NCBI GenBank assembly: GCA_046080125.1
Contig: JBJTTJ010000163.1
Coordinates: forward strand, 1-64,000
DNA length: 64,000 nucleotides
Reading direction: 5' to 3'
DNA from: Cuspidothrix sp046080125
GTDB lineage: Bacteria; Cyanobacteriota; Cyanobacteriia; Cyanobacteriales; Nostocaceae
Under the pieces are notes generated by a model. The model saw only the letters and a list, made by a program, of their open reading frames with translations, had not been told where the DNA came from and did not search any database. A program made the position numbers and the translations under genes. This document shows, piece by piece, positions 44,185 to 52,095 of the stretch; the first letter of the stretch is position 1, and each line of letters opens with the position of its first letter.

Positions 44185-44850
44185 TCAATATCTCAATAAA
44201 GACTCAATAATGTTAAAAGTACCACGTTCATACATGATAAATAGCCCTAAACTGATTAACACAAATGGGATACAAGTTTTACCATAATGACTTAAAATAT
44301 AACCAATTGTAGCTTGAAGACTTAATAAATTAGCAATACCACACCAAACACCTACCATGGACAAAAACACAGCTAAAATAATTAGTAAATTGGCAAAATT
44401 TTGCCCAGCAAATAGGGGAACATAAATACTGATATTATCACCACCATTAGCAACTGTCACCGCCACAACTTTATAAGTGTTTGGATGAAGTACCTCTGAT
44501 AAAAAAGAGAATATCTGATTGGGATGTGATGACTCTAATACATGAGTATTAACAGTTTGAATTTCTGTATTGTCATCTTGTGGTTTTAGTAATTGTTTGC
44601 ATCCAATACCTATTGGTAACAATCCTAATAATCCAATTAATTCTCTTTTAATGACTAAACCTCCAAAGAACCCTGGTAAGCTAAGGATAATAATGGCAAC
44701 AAAACCAAGATATTGGCCGATAATAATATGTCTAGGACGGAAATTGCTATTTATTTGTGAGAATAAAAGCAATAAAATCATAATATCATCAATATTGGTG
44801 AATACAAAAGCAATGATCCCTTGAGGAAAAGCAGTAATAAGACTACTCAC
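44185..44850 (-). CDS. Cadmium-resistance-type transporter (CadD family)
   Basis: A 221-residue membrane protein with five or six segments, matching the CadD family: FVFTNIDDIMILLLLF near the N-terminus and VAVTVANGGDNISIYVPLFA in the middle are the signature regions with paired acidic residues. The family was described for cadmium resistance, but many members have unknown cargo. It lies 121 bases downstream of the Rrf2 gene on the same strand, so Rrf2 may control it (inference). Confidence 0.88.
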   Translation of the reverse strand: MSSLITAFPQGIIAFVFTNIDDIMILLLLFSQINSNFRPRHIIIGQYLGFVAIIILSLPGFFGGLVIKRELIGLLGLLPIGIGCKQLLKPQDDNTEIQTVNTHVLESSHPNQIFSFLSEVLHPNTYKVVAVTVANGGDNISIYVPLFAGQNFANLLIILAVFLSMVGVWCGIANLLSLQATIGYILSHYGKTCIPFVLISLGLFIMYERGTFNIIESLLRY

Positions 44851-44930
44851 GGTAAAATTTGATTATATACAATTCATTAACATACCAAAGTTTGATTCTC
44901 CTATCAAAACTAAAAATTAGTATTTGTAGA

Positions 44931-44948
44931 GTGCGTTACGTAACGCAC
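44931..44948. repeat. Perfect 18-base palindrome GTGCGTTACGTAACGCAC
   Basis: A perfect dyad of nine bases each side lies between the Rrf2 stop and the CadD-like start. The sequence is a common dispersed palindrome of cyanobacteria, from memory, so it may be a repeat rather than an operator. Confidence 0.65.
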
Positions 44949-44971
44949 CATAAACTTGATTAATGAGGCTG

Positions 44972-45454
44972 TTAAATGTAGTACATGGGGTTTCTATGGG
45001 TGCGAGCTTCTGTTTCCTGATACAAGTCTTGAAGTGTATAGCCACCTAGCACTTCAATAGCAGCGATATTCGCTTTTTGCCAAGTTTCCAAAACTAGGGT
45101 TTTTTCTATGGTTGGAGTCTCCGAGTGTTCTTTCTCTTTTCTTTCTCCTTCTATCAAGGTGGCAATTTCTAGCACGGTAATTTGCCAAGGTTCACGCAGC
45201 AACAAAAAACCGCCTTTTGAACCACGTTGACTTTGCACCACTCCCGCACGTCGCAGTTGGGTAAGAATCTGTTCTAGATAGCGCTCCGGGATAGGTTGTT
45301 TAGCTGCAATCTCGTTTATTGTCAAAGGAACTTTTGTATCGTGATATCTAGCTAGTTCTAATAGTGCTAGGAGTGCATATTCTGCTTTAGCAGACAAGTC
45401 CAAAAGAACGTAGTTTTGCTTATTCAAATCTGAATTCAAAATACTGCTGTACAT
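44972..45454 (-). CDS. Rrf2 family transcriptional regulator
   Basis: A 160-residue winged-helix regulator of the Rrf2 family: LSAKAEYALLALLELARY, INEIAAKQPIPERYLEQILTQLRRAGVVQSQRGSKGGFLL and ITVLEIATLIEG are diagnostic. The Cys cluster that holds 2Fe-2S in IscR and NsrR is absent, as in CymR, the cysteine metabolism repressor of Firmicutes. Next to sulfur- and metal-type exporters, a CymR-like role is possible but unproven. An inverted repeat (45545-45569) lies 90 bases upstream of its start. Confidence 0.9.
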   Translation of the reverse strand: MYSSILNSDLNKQNYVLLDLSAKAEYALLALLELARYHDTKVPLTINEIAAKQPIPERYLEQILTQLRRAGVVQSQRGSKGGFLLLREPWQITVLEIATLIEGERKEKEHSETPTIEKTLVLETWQKANIAAIEVLGGYTLQDLYQETEARTHRNPMYYI

Positions 45455-45544
45455 TGATTTACTTATCGGTGTTTAACCAGAATTATTTGTAATTTAAGCG
45501 TCAAGTGTGCTTTTGCTGCACTGACATTAAAATAAAAATATCAT

Positions 45545-45569
45545 AAATCTATCGGATTAGTGTAGATTT
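45545..45569. promoter_or_regulatory. Inverted repeat upstream of the Rrf2 gene
   Basis: AAATCTA (45545-45551) and TAGATTT (45563-45569) form a perfect 7-base dyad with an 11-base spacer. The dyad could be an autoregulatory operator. It is short enough to arise by chance in AT-rich DNA, so support is modest. Confidence 0.35.
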
Positions 45570-45672
45570 GATATAAATTCCTCAACAATGCTTAATCTTT
45601 GATGACAATTTCAACTATTCTTGCGGGGAATTATGTTTTTTTATACAGAAACACAGGGAACAGTGGGAAAAT

Positions 45673-45963
45673 TTATTCTTGTGAAGACTTTTCCTCGTCA
45701 GATATAGGTAAAGAAACAGAATTTGATGGTGCTGATGATTCCAACTTAGGTAGTGGCTCGGATAGTTCTACTAAGTTAATTCCAGACACATTTTTTAGGT
45801 AAGATCCAAAAATTTTATCATGATTAGAGACAACGGCTAAAAATGCTCCTCCTAATACATATATAGGTAATGGCACGGGAAATGATCGTAGCCATTTAAA
45901 CAACTCTGTACCCGCAAAAAGGACAAAAAAACAGACTAACCAGACTTTCATGGTTTCATCCAC
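45673..45963 (-). CDS. Conserved small membrane protein, 96 residues
   Basis: A 96-residue protein with two hydrophobic segments (about 6-22, MKVWLVCFFVLFAGTELF; and 30-48, LPIYVLGGAFLAVVSN) and a polar Ser/Glu-rich C-terminal tail. The first Met is followed by a second at residue 5 (MKVW), which may be the true start. The sequence looks like a conserved cyanobacterial protein, but its function is unknown. Confidence 0.7.
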   Translation of the reverse strand: MDETMKVWLVCFFVLFAGTELFKWLRSFPVPLPIYVLGGAFLAVVSNHDKIFGSYLKNVSGINLVELSEPLPKLESSAPSNSVSLPISDEEKSSQE

Positions 45964-46017
45964 CCCAAATTTAGGATATTTTCACTTCTTAATATATCTA
46001 TTCTGACGAAAAAGATG

Positions 46018-46040
46018 TAGGGACAATTCATGAATTGTCG
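46018..46040. repeat. Palindromic repeat, AATTCATGAATT family, copy 3
   Basis: GTAGGGACAATTCATGAATT then GTC, followed by GCCACCAAGGGTTTAGTGG. The flank matches, inverted, that of copy 2. Confidence 0.85.
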
Positions 46041-46212
46041 CCACCAAGGGTTTAGTGGTTATGCATATTTCATTACCACCAGATATCTATTAGCTATGTT
46101 GGGGGGAGAAGCGATAAGGAAATCTCATAATTAATTAGTCAAACTTGGTACAATCTTGGTTTAGTATCAGATAGCTAGTTGTATCAGGACTTACGCAAAA
46201 CCGAACGAACGC

Positions 46213-46237
46213 AAGGGGTAATTCATGAATTACTCCC
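46213..46237. repeat. Palindromic repeat, AATTCATGAATT family, copy 4
   Basis: AAGGGGTAATTCATGAATTA then CTCCC. The arms are of the GGGGTA / TACTCC type rather than GGAC / GTCC. Confidence 0.8.
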
Positions 46238-46363
46238 GGAACGGAATCATAATTTTTAGCTGCATCTCCCGTAACTCCTATGTATATTTCTACTCTATAA
46301 AAGTTTTTTGATCAATTAGCAGACAGATATAAGTTAAACCAACATATCACCATCATTAATAGT

Positions 46364-47146
46364 ATGCGTGGAAAAACAACTATCGAGTTAAAGCGCGAAA
46401 TTTCACAATTATTGCGTGATTACGAGCAATCTCGGTCTGAAAAGATTCGTAATCAACTTGTACAACTCAATTTTGGACTGGTGAGAAAGGAAGCTCACTA
46501 TTGGATTCATCAATGCCATGAGAACTATGAGGATCTACTTCAGATAGGTTGTATAGGTTTAATTAGAGCAATTGAGAAATTTGAACTTGCCAAGGGAAAT
46601 GCCTTTAGTTCCTATGCGATGCCATATATTCGTGGTGAGATTCAACACTATTTGCGAGATAAAGGCGTAACTGTGAAAATACCTAGACGTTGGTTAGCTC
46701 TACAACAACAAGCTGTTAGCATTTCCCGTTCTCTACAGGAGAAGTATAATCGTCAAGTCACAGATAGGGAATTAGCTGCTGCATTGGAAATTTCTGTGAG
46801 TGAATGGCAAGAAATTAAACTAGCATGGGTAAACCGCACCCCCTTGAGCCTGGATAGACCTATCCAAGGGCAGGAAGAAGGTACTGCTTGTTTAGGTGAA
46901 TTAATCCCAGACCAAAAGTATCGTAGTTTTCAACTAGCGCAAGAAGATCAGATTCGTTTGCATCAGGCTTTGGTTCAACTAGAACAAAAAACTCGTGAAG
47001 TTCTAGAGTGCATATTTTTGCAAGATCTCACCCAAAAGCAAGTTGCAGAATATTTAGGAATTAGTGTGGTGACAGTTTCTAGACGAGTTAAAAAGGGACT
47101 TAGCTTGTTAAAAAATATCCTGGGTACATCCATAGATATTGATTAG
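46364..47146 (+). CDS. RNA polymerase sigma factor, SigF-type (group 3)
   Basis: A 260-residue sigma-70 family factor lacking region 1. Region 2 has NYEDLLQIGCIGLIRAIEKFE and FSSYAMPYIRGEIQHYLRDKG; region 3 is in the middle; region 4 is REVLECIFLQDLTQKQVAEYLGISVVTVSRRVKKGL with the helix-turn-helix. It is most like cyanobacterial SigF, which controls pili and motility genes, but I cannot exclude another group 3 factor such as SigJ. No anti-sigma gene is adjacent, but the phn transporter genes follow in the same direction. Confidence 0.85.
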   Translation: MRGKTTIELKREISQLLRDYEQSRSEKIRNQLVQLNFGLVRKEAHYWIHQCHENYEDLLQIGCIGLIRAIEKFELAKGNAFSSYAMPYIRGEIQHYLRDKGVTVKIPRRWLALQQQAVSISRSLQEKYNRQVTDRELAAALEISVSEWQEIKLAWVNRTPLSLDRPIQGQEEGTACLGELIPDQKYRSFQLAQEDQIRLHQALVQLEQKTREVLECIFLQDLTQKQVAEYLGISVVTVSRRVKKGLSLLKNILGTSIDID

Positions 47147-47162
47147 TTTAGAGGGAATGGGC

Positions 47163-47226
47163 AAGCTTCTCGACTACGCTCGATGACCGGGAATAGGGAA
47201 GCTTCTCGACTACGCTCGATGACCGG
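47163..47226. repeat. Two direct 28-base repeats after the sigma factor
   Basis: Two identical 28-base copies (47163-47190 and 47199-47226), starting AAGCTTCTCGACTACGCTCG and ending ATGACCGG, lie eight bases apart. Each contains the dyad TCGACTACGCTCGA. They are in the spacer between the sigma factor stop and the phnD start. Their GC content is above the surrounding DNA. Confidence 0.92.
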
Positions 47227-47338
47227 CAAGGGGCAACGGGTATTGACTTTTATTCCTAAAAGCCCTAGAGTTTTTTCTAGAACTAATTGCAAGTTATTTG
47301 CAAAAATATTGATAATAATTCTTGATGGAGTGATGGGA

Positions 47339-48301
47339 ATGGGTCAACAAGGTTTACGGAATCTGAGTCTGGGGCTATTGGCCGGAATGGCTTTGAGTGG
47401 TTTGGGGTTGATGCAGATAGCAGTTGCTAACTCTCTGGAAAATCAACCAGCGCAGCGCTTAGTTGCTCAAAATATGAAAACTTTAACTATTGTCTTTCCT
47501 AGTCGTTCTGATTCTACAGATTTACAAAATAAAGCTAATAATGTAGCTGCATTTCTATCGAAGGAATTAGGAATACCTGTGAAAGCGCAAGTTGGGGATG
47601 ATACAGCCGCAGTAGAAGCTTTAAGAGCAAACCGGGCTGATGTAGCATTTTTAAGCAGTCGTCCGGCACTAAAGGCAGAACAACTGGCAAATTCTCGTGT
47701 ATATTTGGCGGAAGTTCGTAAAAATTACTCCGGCAGGTATACTTATAATTCTGTTTTTGTAGTTCCCAGTAATAGCCAATTAAAAAGAAAAAATTCTGCA
47801 CAAGCAACCTTAGAACAACTCAGAGGAAAAACAATTGCTTTCACTTCTCCCACATCTGGTTCCGGATTTATTTTTCCTGTGGGTGAGTTGGTAAAACAGG
47901 GTTTTGTGCCTAATCGTGATCGCTTAGATAGTTTTTTTGGTAAAGTCAGCTATGGTGGTAATTACAGCAAAGCTTTAGACGCTGTGATTAGGGGTCAAGC
48001 AGATGTAGCTGTAGTATCAGAATATGCTCTTTTTCCTCCTTATTTGGCGGCAGAAAATAGAGATAAAGTTAGAGTTTTACATAAGATTGCTGGTGTTCCT
48101 GCCCATGGTATTGCTATTGATGATGATGTTCCAGTTTTAATGAGAGAAAAGATAATTAATGCTCTATTAAAACTGAATAAATCAGAAAATAATCAATTAC
48201 TTACCAATTTATACAATTCTACAGAGTTGGTGAGAGTAGATCATAGTCGTCATCTTCAACCAGTACGAGAAGCATTGAAAAATGCGGGGATAGAACCATA
48301 A
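47339..48301 (+). CDS. phnD: Phosphonate/phosphite ABC transporter binding protein (PhnD-like)
   Basis: A 320-residue periplasmic substrate-binding protein of the PhnD family. A signal segment (about 6-28; LSLGLLAGMALSGLGLM) precedes LTIVFPSRSDSTDLQNKA, AVEALRANRADVAFLSSRP, GKTIAFTSPTSGSGFIFPVGEL and FFGKVSYGGNYSKALDAVIRGQADVAVVSE. I take the ATG at 47339 because GGAG lies 8 bases upstream; a Met two codons up (47333) is only 2 bases from it. The frame is open to 47183 across the 28-base repeats, which I treat as non-coding. It opens a phnD-phnC-phnE set. Confidence 0.9.
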   Translation: MGQQGLRNLSLGLLAGMALSGLGLMQIAVANSLENQPAQRLVAQNMKTLTIVFPSRSDSTDLQNKANNVAAFLSKELGIPVKAQVGDDTAAVEALRANRADVAFLSSRPALKAEQLANSRVYLAEVRKNYSGRYTYNSVFVVPSNSQLKRKNSAQATLEQLRGKTIAFTSPTSGSGFIFPVGELVKQGFVPNRDRLDSFFGKVSYGGNYSKALDAVIRGQADVAVVSEYALFPPYLAAENRDKVRVLHKIAGVPAHGIAIDDDVPVLMREKIINALLKLNKSENNQLLTNLYNSTELVRVDHSRHLQPVREALKNAGIEP

Positions 48302-48419
48302 ATAGTGGAGAAGATTTAGATATCTGACTTGTTATATTAATTCATTATTTGTTGATGGGATAAAAACAAGTCGGGAATCTGTTGATAATTTTTGAGGATG
48401 TTTTATAATTGGGGGAGAT

Positions 48420-49217
48420 ATGAATATTTGCCAACTAGCAAATACTGGTGTTTATCTATCAAATTTATCTCAAAAAAATGTGAAATTTATTGAATGTGCT
48501 GCTGTGGAGTCTGATTACGTTGTATCATTACGACGACCGATTTTGAACAATATTAATTGTGAAATTAATCAAGGAGAGTTTGTAGTTTTATTAGGGTTGA
48601 ATGGTGCAGGTAAATCAACATTATTAAAATCGTTAGTGGGGTTAGTGCCTTTATTTAAGGGAGAAGTTAAAATTAATGGTGTTACCGTGAATAAGCAGAA
48701 CTTCACCCAAATCCGTCGGCAGGTGGGAATGCTATTCCAGGGAGGGGGATTAATTCGCCAGTTATCGGCAATTGATAATGTATTATGTGGGAGATTAGGT
48801 GTTAGGAAAACTCAACAGACTTTATGGGGATTTCCCCAGCGCGATCGCACATTAGCCTTAGAATTATTAACACAATTGGGATTAAAAGAACAGGTATATC
48901 AAAAAACCGGTCAATTGAGTGGTGGACAACAGCAGAAAGTAGCGATCGCCCGCGCATTAATACAATCACCACAAATACAAATACTTTTAGCTGATGAACC
49001 AACAACAGGATTAGATGTCATAGCGTCACAACAAGTAATGGAAACTTTAGCAGAATTACATCAACAAGGTTTAACGATCATTAGCGTTTTACATGACTTA
49101 GCACTGGCTACAAAATATGGTCAACGAGCGATAATTTTAGATAGAGGTAAAATTATTTATGATGGTAAATGTGAGAACTTACAAGATAAGTTAGCATATT
49201 TTAATCAACAAAATTAA
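48420..49217 (+). CDS. phnC: Phosphonate-type ABC transporter ATPase (PhnC-like)
   Basis: A 265-residue ABC ATPase. It has Walker A (LLGLNGAGKSTLLK), the Q-loop, the signature LSGGQQQKVAIARAL and Walker B (LLADEPTTGLD), with VLHDLALATKYGQRAI as the H-loop region. It is the PhnC type of phosphate, phosphite and phosphonate uptake systems. The N-terminal 25 residues (MNICQLANTGVYLSNLSQK) are an addition before the ABC domain. It follows phnD by 118 bases and precedes phnE by 23 bases in the same direction. Confidence 0.92.
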   Translation: MNICQLANTGVYLSNLSQKNVKFIECAAVESDYVVSLRRPILNNINCEINQGEFVVLLGLNGAGKSTLLKSLVGLVPLFKGEVKINGVTVNKQNFTQIRRQVGMLFQGGGLIRQLSAIDNVLCGRLGVRKTQQTLWGFPQRDRTLALELLTQLGLKEQVYQKTGQLSGGQQQKVAIARALIQSPQIQILLADEPTTGLDVIASQQVMETLAELHQQGLTIISVLHDLALATKYGQRAIILDRGKIIYDGKCENLQDKLAYFNQQN

Positions 49218-49240
49218 TTTCCGAATCTGTGATTAAAAAC

Positions 49241-50020
49241 ATGAAAAAAAATTATCATTTACGATTTTTCCATGTTTATCCATGGCTGATTTCGTTATCT
49301 ATATTCCTATTTATAATAGGAGTATATGTTTGGGCACTACAAGGATTAAAAGTTGATTTTCAATTATTGAAAGATAGTTGGCCTTTCATCACAGATTTCA
49401 TTTCTCGCTTATTTCCTCCAGATTTGCAAGTTCTGGATATAGCCATGAAAGGATTAATAGAAACTGTACAAATGTCTATATGGGGAACATCCATAGGTGC
49501 AATTTTATCATTACCAATTGCCATAGCTAGTGCCAGTAATATCGCCCCTTTATGGTTAAGATGGATAGCAAACTTACTACAAAACACTGTTCGTTCTGTA
49601 CCGTCAATTATCTTAGGTTTAATCTTTGTTGCTGCTACAGGTTTAGGTGCTCCTGCCGGTACATTGGCATTATCAGTATATAGTATTGGTTATCTTGCTA
49701 AGTTTTATCAACAAGCTATAGAATCAGTAGATAATCGTTCCTTACAATCCTTACAGGTTATTGGTGCATCCAGAATCCAAATTGTTCAGTATGGGATATT
49801 ACCGCAAATATTACCACTAGGATTAGGTTATACTCTGTGGATGTTTGAATATAATATTCGTGCTGCTTCGGTTTTAGGAGTCGTGGGTGCTGGGGGTATA
49901 GGTTTTCAATTAAAAAGCTACATAGATGGGTTTGAATATACGAAAGCGACAACTATGATGTTAGTGCTATTAATAGTAGTAACGGTTATTGATTGGTTTA
50001 GTAGTAAGTTACGGCGCTAA
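49241..50020 (+). CDS. phnE: Phosphonate-type ABC transporter permease (PhnE-like)
   Basis: A 259-residue permease with about six membrane segments and the conserved EAA-like loop ASRIQIVQYGILPQILPLGLGY. It makes the channel of the PhnCDE transporter. I use the ATG at 49241 (MKKNYHLR); an upstream GTG (49229) is in frame. No Pho box or phosphonate lyase gene is near. The cargo could be phosphonate, phosphite or phosphate-like anions; this cannot be read from the sequence. Confidence 0.9.
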   Translation: MKKNYHLRFFHVYPWLISLSIFLFIIGVYVWALQGLKVDFQLLKDSWPFITDFISRLFPPDLQVLDIAMKGLIETVQMSIWGTSIGAILSLPIAIASASNIAPLWLRWIANLLQNTVRSVPSIILGLIFVAATGLGAPAGTLALSVYSIGYLAKFYQQAIESVDNRSLQSLQVIGASRIQIVQYGILPQILPLGLGYTLWMFEYNIRAASVLGVVGAGGIGFQLKSYIDGFEYTKATTMMLVLLIVVTVIDWFSSKLRR

Positions 50021-50324
50021 TGTAGTAGGACTTACTATAAGATGTAGCTGAAAACCTGATTATTTGGTAGGGGTAATTCATGAATTACCCCTACTTTGGT
50101 TTGAATTGAAGGAAACTGCTGTGTTTTTTGCAATTAATTATCAAGTATTGACCAGTGATGCAGCGATGAGATTAATTTTTGAATAAATCGTGCAAATTAT
50201 CACAGCTAACGACTTACTAATGATTTATAATTGAGTTAATTGGCAGAAAATGTATTTTACGATTATCTATATCTTAATAGTGCTTTTTTAAGCTTTGACG
50301 ATTCGTTATGGTAGTAATATAATT
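50021..50324. other. Intergenic region with a perfect palindrome
   Basis: A 304-base spacer. It contains the perfect 28-base palindrome at 50067-50094 and the dispersed word GGACTTACT at 50029. Nothing else is recognised. Confidence 0.6.
50067..50094. repeat. Palindromic repeat, AATTCATGAATT family, copy 5 (perfect)
   Basis: A perfect palindrome of 14 bases per arm, GTAGGGGTAATTCA and its complement, 47 bases after the phnE stop. Its arms carry GGGTA/TACCC where copies 1-3 carry GGGAC/GTCC. Confidence 0.9.
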
Positions 50325-50816
50325 ATGGGCAATTCTTCCCTTTTATCCAGACCTTTAAACTTCCAAGAGGATTATCCATGTCCAGTGTGTCGCATTGGCA
50401 AAATTTCACAAATGCCGATGATGGAAGCGATGTCATGTGATTTCTGCCGTGAAATTTTCACTATGAATTTAGAATTGCAGCAAATTAAAATGCCTTCCAG
50501 AGAACCTGCTTTAGTTTGGAAATGGAATGGATTTAAGTGGGTGGAATCTCAATTAGTTGGTGTGGAATTAGGGTGGGGTTATGGTTTAGCTGGAATGGCT
50601 TTGATAATTCTCCCTACCAGTTTAATTGCTATTACTGCATATTATTTTCCTCCTCATCCCTCTAGTCCTTTATCATGGATTCCATCTATTTGGACGATAT
50701 TAACCTTTATATCCCATTCAGCAATAATTATCTGGATTTTGATTGAAGTTTACCAAATCCCAATTATGGCTTATGTCCGAGGTATGACTCGCTGGCGACA
50801 TGACTTAATCAGGTAA
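50325..50816 (+). CDS. Zinc-ribbon membrane protein, unknown
   Basis: A 163-residue protein. An N-terminal zinc ribbon (CPVCRIGKISQMPMMEAMSC then DFC, that is CxxC-N15-CxxC) is followed by a polar stretch and two membrane segments (about 85-107 and 123-145). I use the ATG at 50325; a TTG 30 bases upstream is in frame. The zinc-ribbon-plus-membrane layout is common in unknown cyanobacterial proteins. It lies 96 bases before the J-domain gene in the same direction. Confidence 0.75.
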   Translation: MGNSSLLSRPLNFQEDYPCPVCRIGKISQMPMMEAMSCDFCREIFTMNLELQQIKMPSREPALVWKWNGFKWVESQLVGVELGWGYGLAGMALIILPTSLIAITAYYFPPHPSSPLSWIPSIWTILTFISHSAIIIWILIEVYQIPIMAYVRGMTRWRHDLIR

Positions 50817-50912
50817 AAAAAGATAGATAGTAGTAGCAATCAATCGTTATACTGATCAAAAGGCTGTATAACTGATCATTTTCTTAAAGATTATTAATAG
50901 TAGCAATACACC

Positions 50913-51590
50913 ATGACAAGCGAACTGGAGCGATACTACAGAATCTTGGATTTAGAGCCAGGGGCTACCCTCGAAGATATCAATCAGGCTTATAAAGATT
51001 TAATGTTTGTTTGGCATCCAGACCGCTTGCCTAAAGATAACCTGCGTTTGCAAAATAAAGCCCAGGAAAAGCTGAAATCATTTAATGAGGCGCGGGAGAA
51101 ATTACGTTCTTTACGAGATAAACAGTCAACCTCCTCCCATTCCCCCCCATCACCATCATCGCCATTCTATTCATCATATACCTATACTTCTTCATCGTCA
51201 CAGAGGACTCAAAACTCCTCAGTAAGTACAGATTTAAGCGGTAAAGATTTTAGCCGAGCTAATTTAAGTAATCGAGACCTATCAGGCAGAAATTTGAGCT
51301 ATGCTAATTTGAGTGGGTCTAATCTCAGTGATACTTTTATGCACAAAGTAATTTTGCGAGGTGCGGACTTATCAGAAGCTAATTTATTTAGAGCTAACTT
51401 ATTGTTAGCAGATTTAAGAGAAGCTAATTTACGTTCAGCGAACTTAATTGGTGCGGATCTTAGCGGTGCTGACTTACGGGGTGCTGATTTGACAGGAGCG
51501 CGGATTCGTTCAGGCGATCGCCTACTGGTAAAATTAATTGGTGCTAACTTAGCTGGGGCTATCATGCCCGATGGTATAATTCACAGCTAA
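50913..51590 (+). CDS. J-domain/pentapeptide-repeat fusion protein
   Basis: A 225-residue fusion. The J domain (about 6-68) has the HPD tripeptide in FVWHPDRLPKD and would call in an Hsp70. A Ser/Pro-rich linker (69-102) follows, then about 20 pentapeptide repeats of A(D/N)LXX type (about 105-220; for example GADLSEANLFRANLL) that form a right-handed beta helix. The beta helix may be a scaffold or bind a client. The start is the ATG at 50913. It is one of two J proteins in the window, the other being at 4870-5862. Confidence 0.88.
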   Translation: MTSELERYYRILDLEPGATLEDINQAYKDLMFVWHPDRLPKDNLRLQNKAQEKLKSFNEAREKLRSLRDKQSTSSHSPPSPSSPFYSSYTYTSSSSQRTQNSSVSTDLSGKDFSRANLSNRDLSGRNLSYANLSGSNLSDTFMHKVILRGADLSEANLFRANLLLADLREANLRSANLIGADLSGADLRGADLTGARIRSGDRLLVKLIGANLAGAIMPDGIIHS

Positions 51591-52095
51591 AATCACAAAG
51601 CCCAGATTTAACAACAGATTTTCATTTTGGCTAAGTTACCTTTATGGAAGAGACTAGTATAAAATAAAATTTATTTGCCACAAAAAACCACAATATTACT
51701 TATAATAAAGGGTAAATTAGTAATTGTTATTGCAAAATCAATTACCAGTAAGCAATATACCAGTTAATAGTTACCAAATAAACTAAATTAATAATATAGC
51801 CATAGTCCATATTATATGAGAGAATCTATTCCCTAGCCTTTGACTGCATTAGTCCGAGCAGAGGGTCATATATATCAATAGGCAGAAATCAACAGCTAAA
51901 CTCATACTGAGCAATCAAATATCTGGATATTTCTGTATATTGATACTTGATTAGTCATTGTTATGCTGTAAGCATTTAGCAGTTAGCTTTTTAAGCGTTA
52001 AACCCAAAATCTCCTGATTTAACATTCTTGCCCTTAACATCTGACTAGCATAAATTCTTACAAAATAGTTTAATTTATTTCTGTTAAAAATTATC
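51591..52095. other. Intergenic region, nothing recognised
   Basis: A 505-base AT-rich spacer between two genes of the same direction. I see no reading frame, tRNA or strong hairpin in it. Confidence 0.5.

Larger units (their letters stand above)
45964..46363. other. Intergenic region with two palindromic repeats
   Basis: A 400-base divergent spacer between the 96-residue gene and the sigma factor. It holds two copies of the AATTCATGAATT family (46018-46040; 46213-46237) and the dispersed word CAGGACTTACGCAA (46185-46198). Sigma factor promoter not assigned. Confidence 0.6.

Noticed and set aside
45599..45802. Plus-strand frame over the 96-residue gene
   Set aside because: It overlaps the conserved small membrane gene in antisense and has no recognisable feature.
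47183..47338. Upstream extension of phnD
   Set aside because: The frame is open across the 28-base direct repeats, but the signal peptide and ribosome site fit the ATG at 47339.
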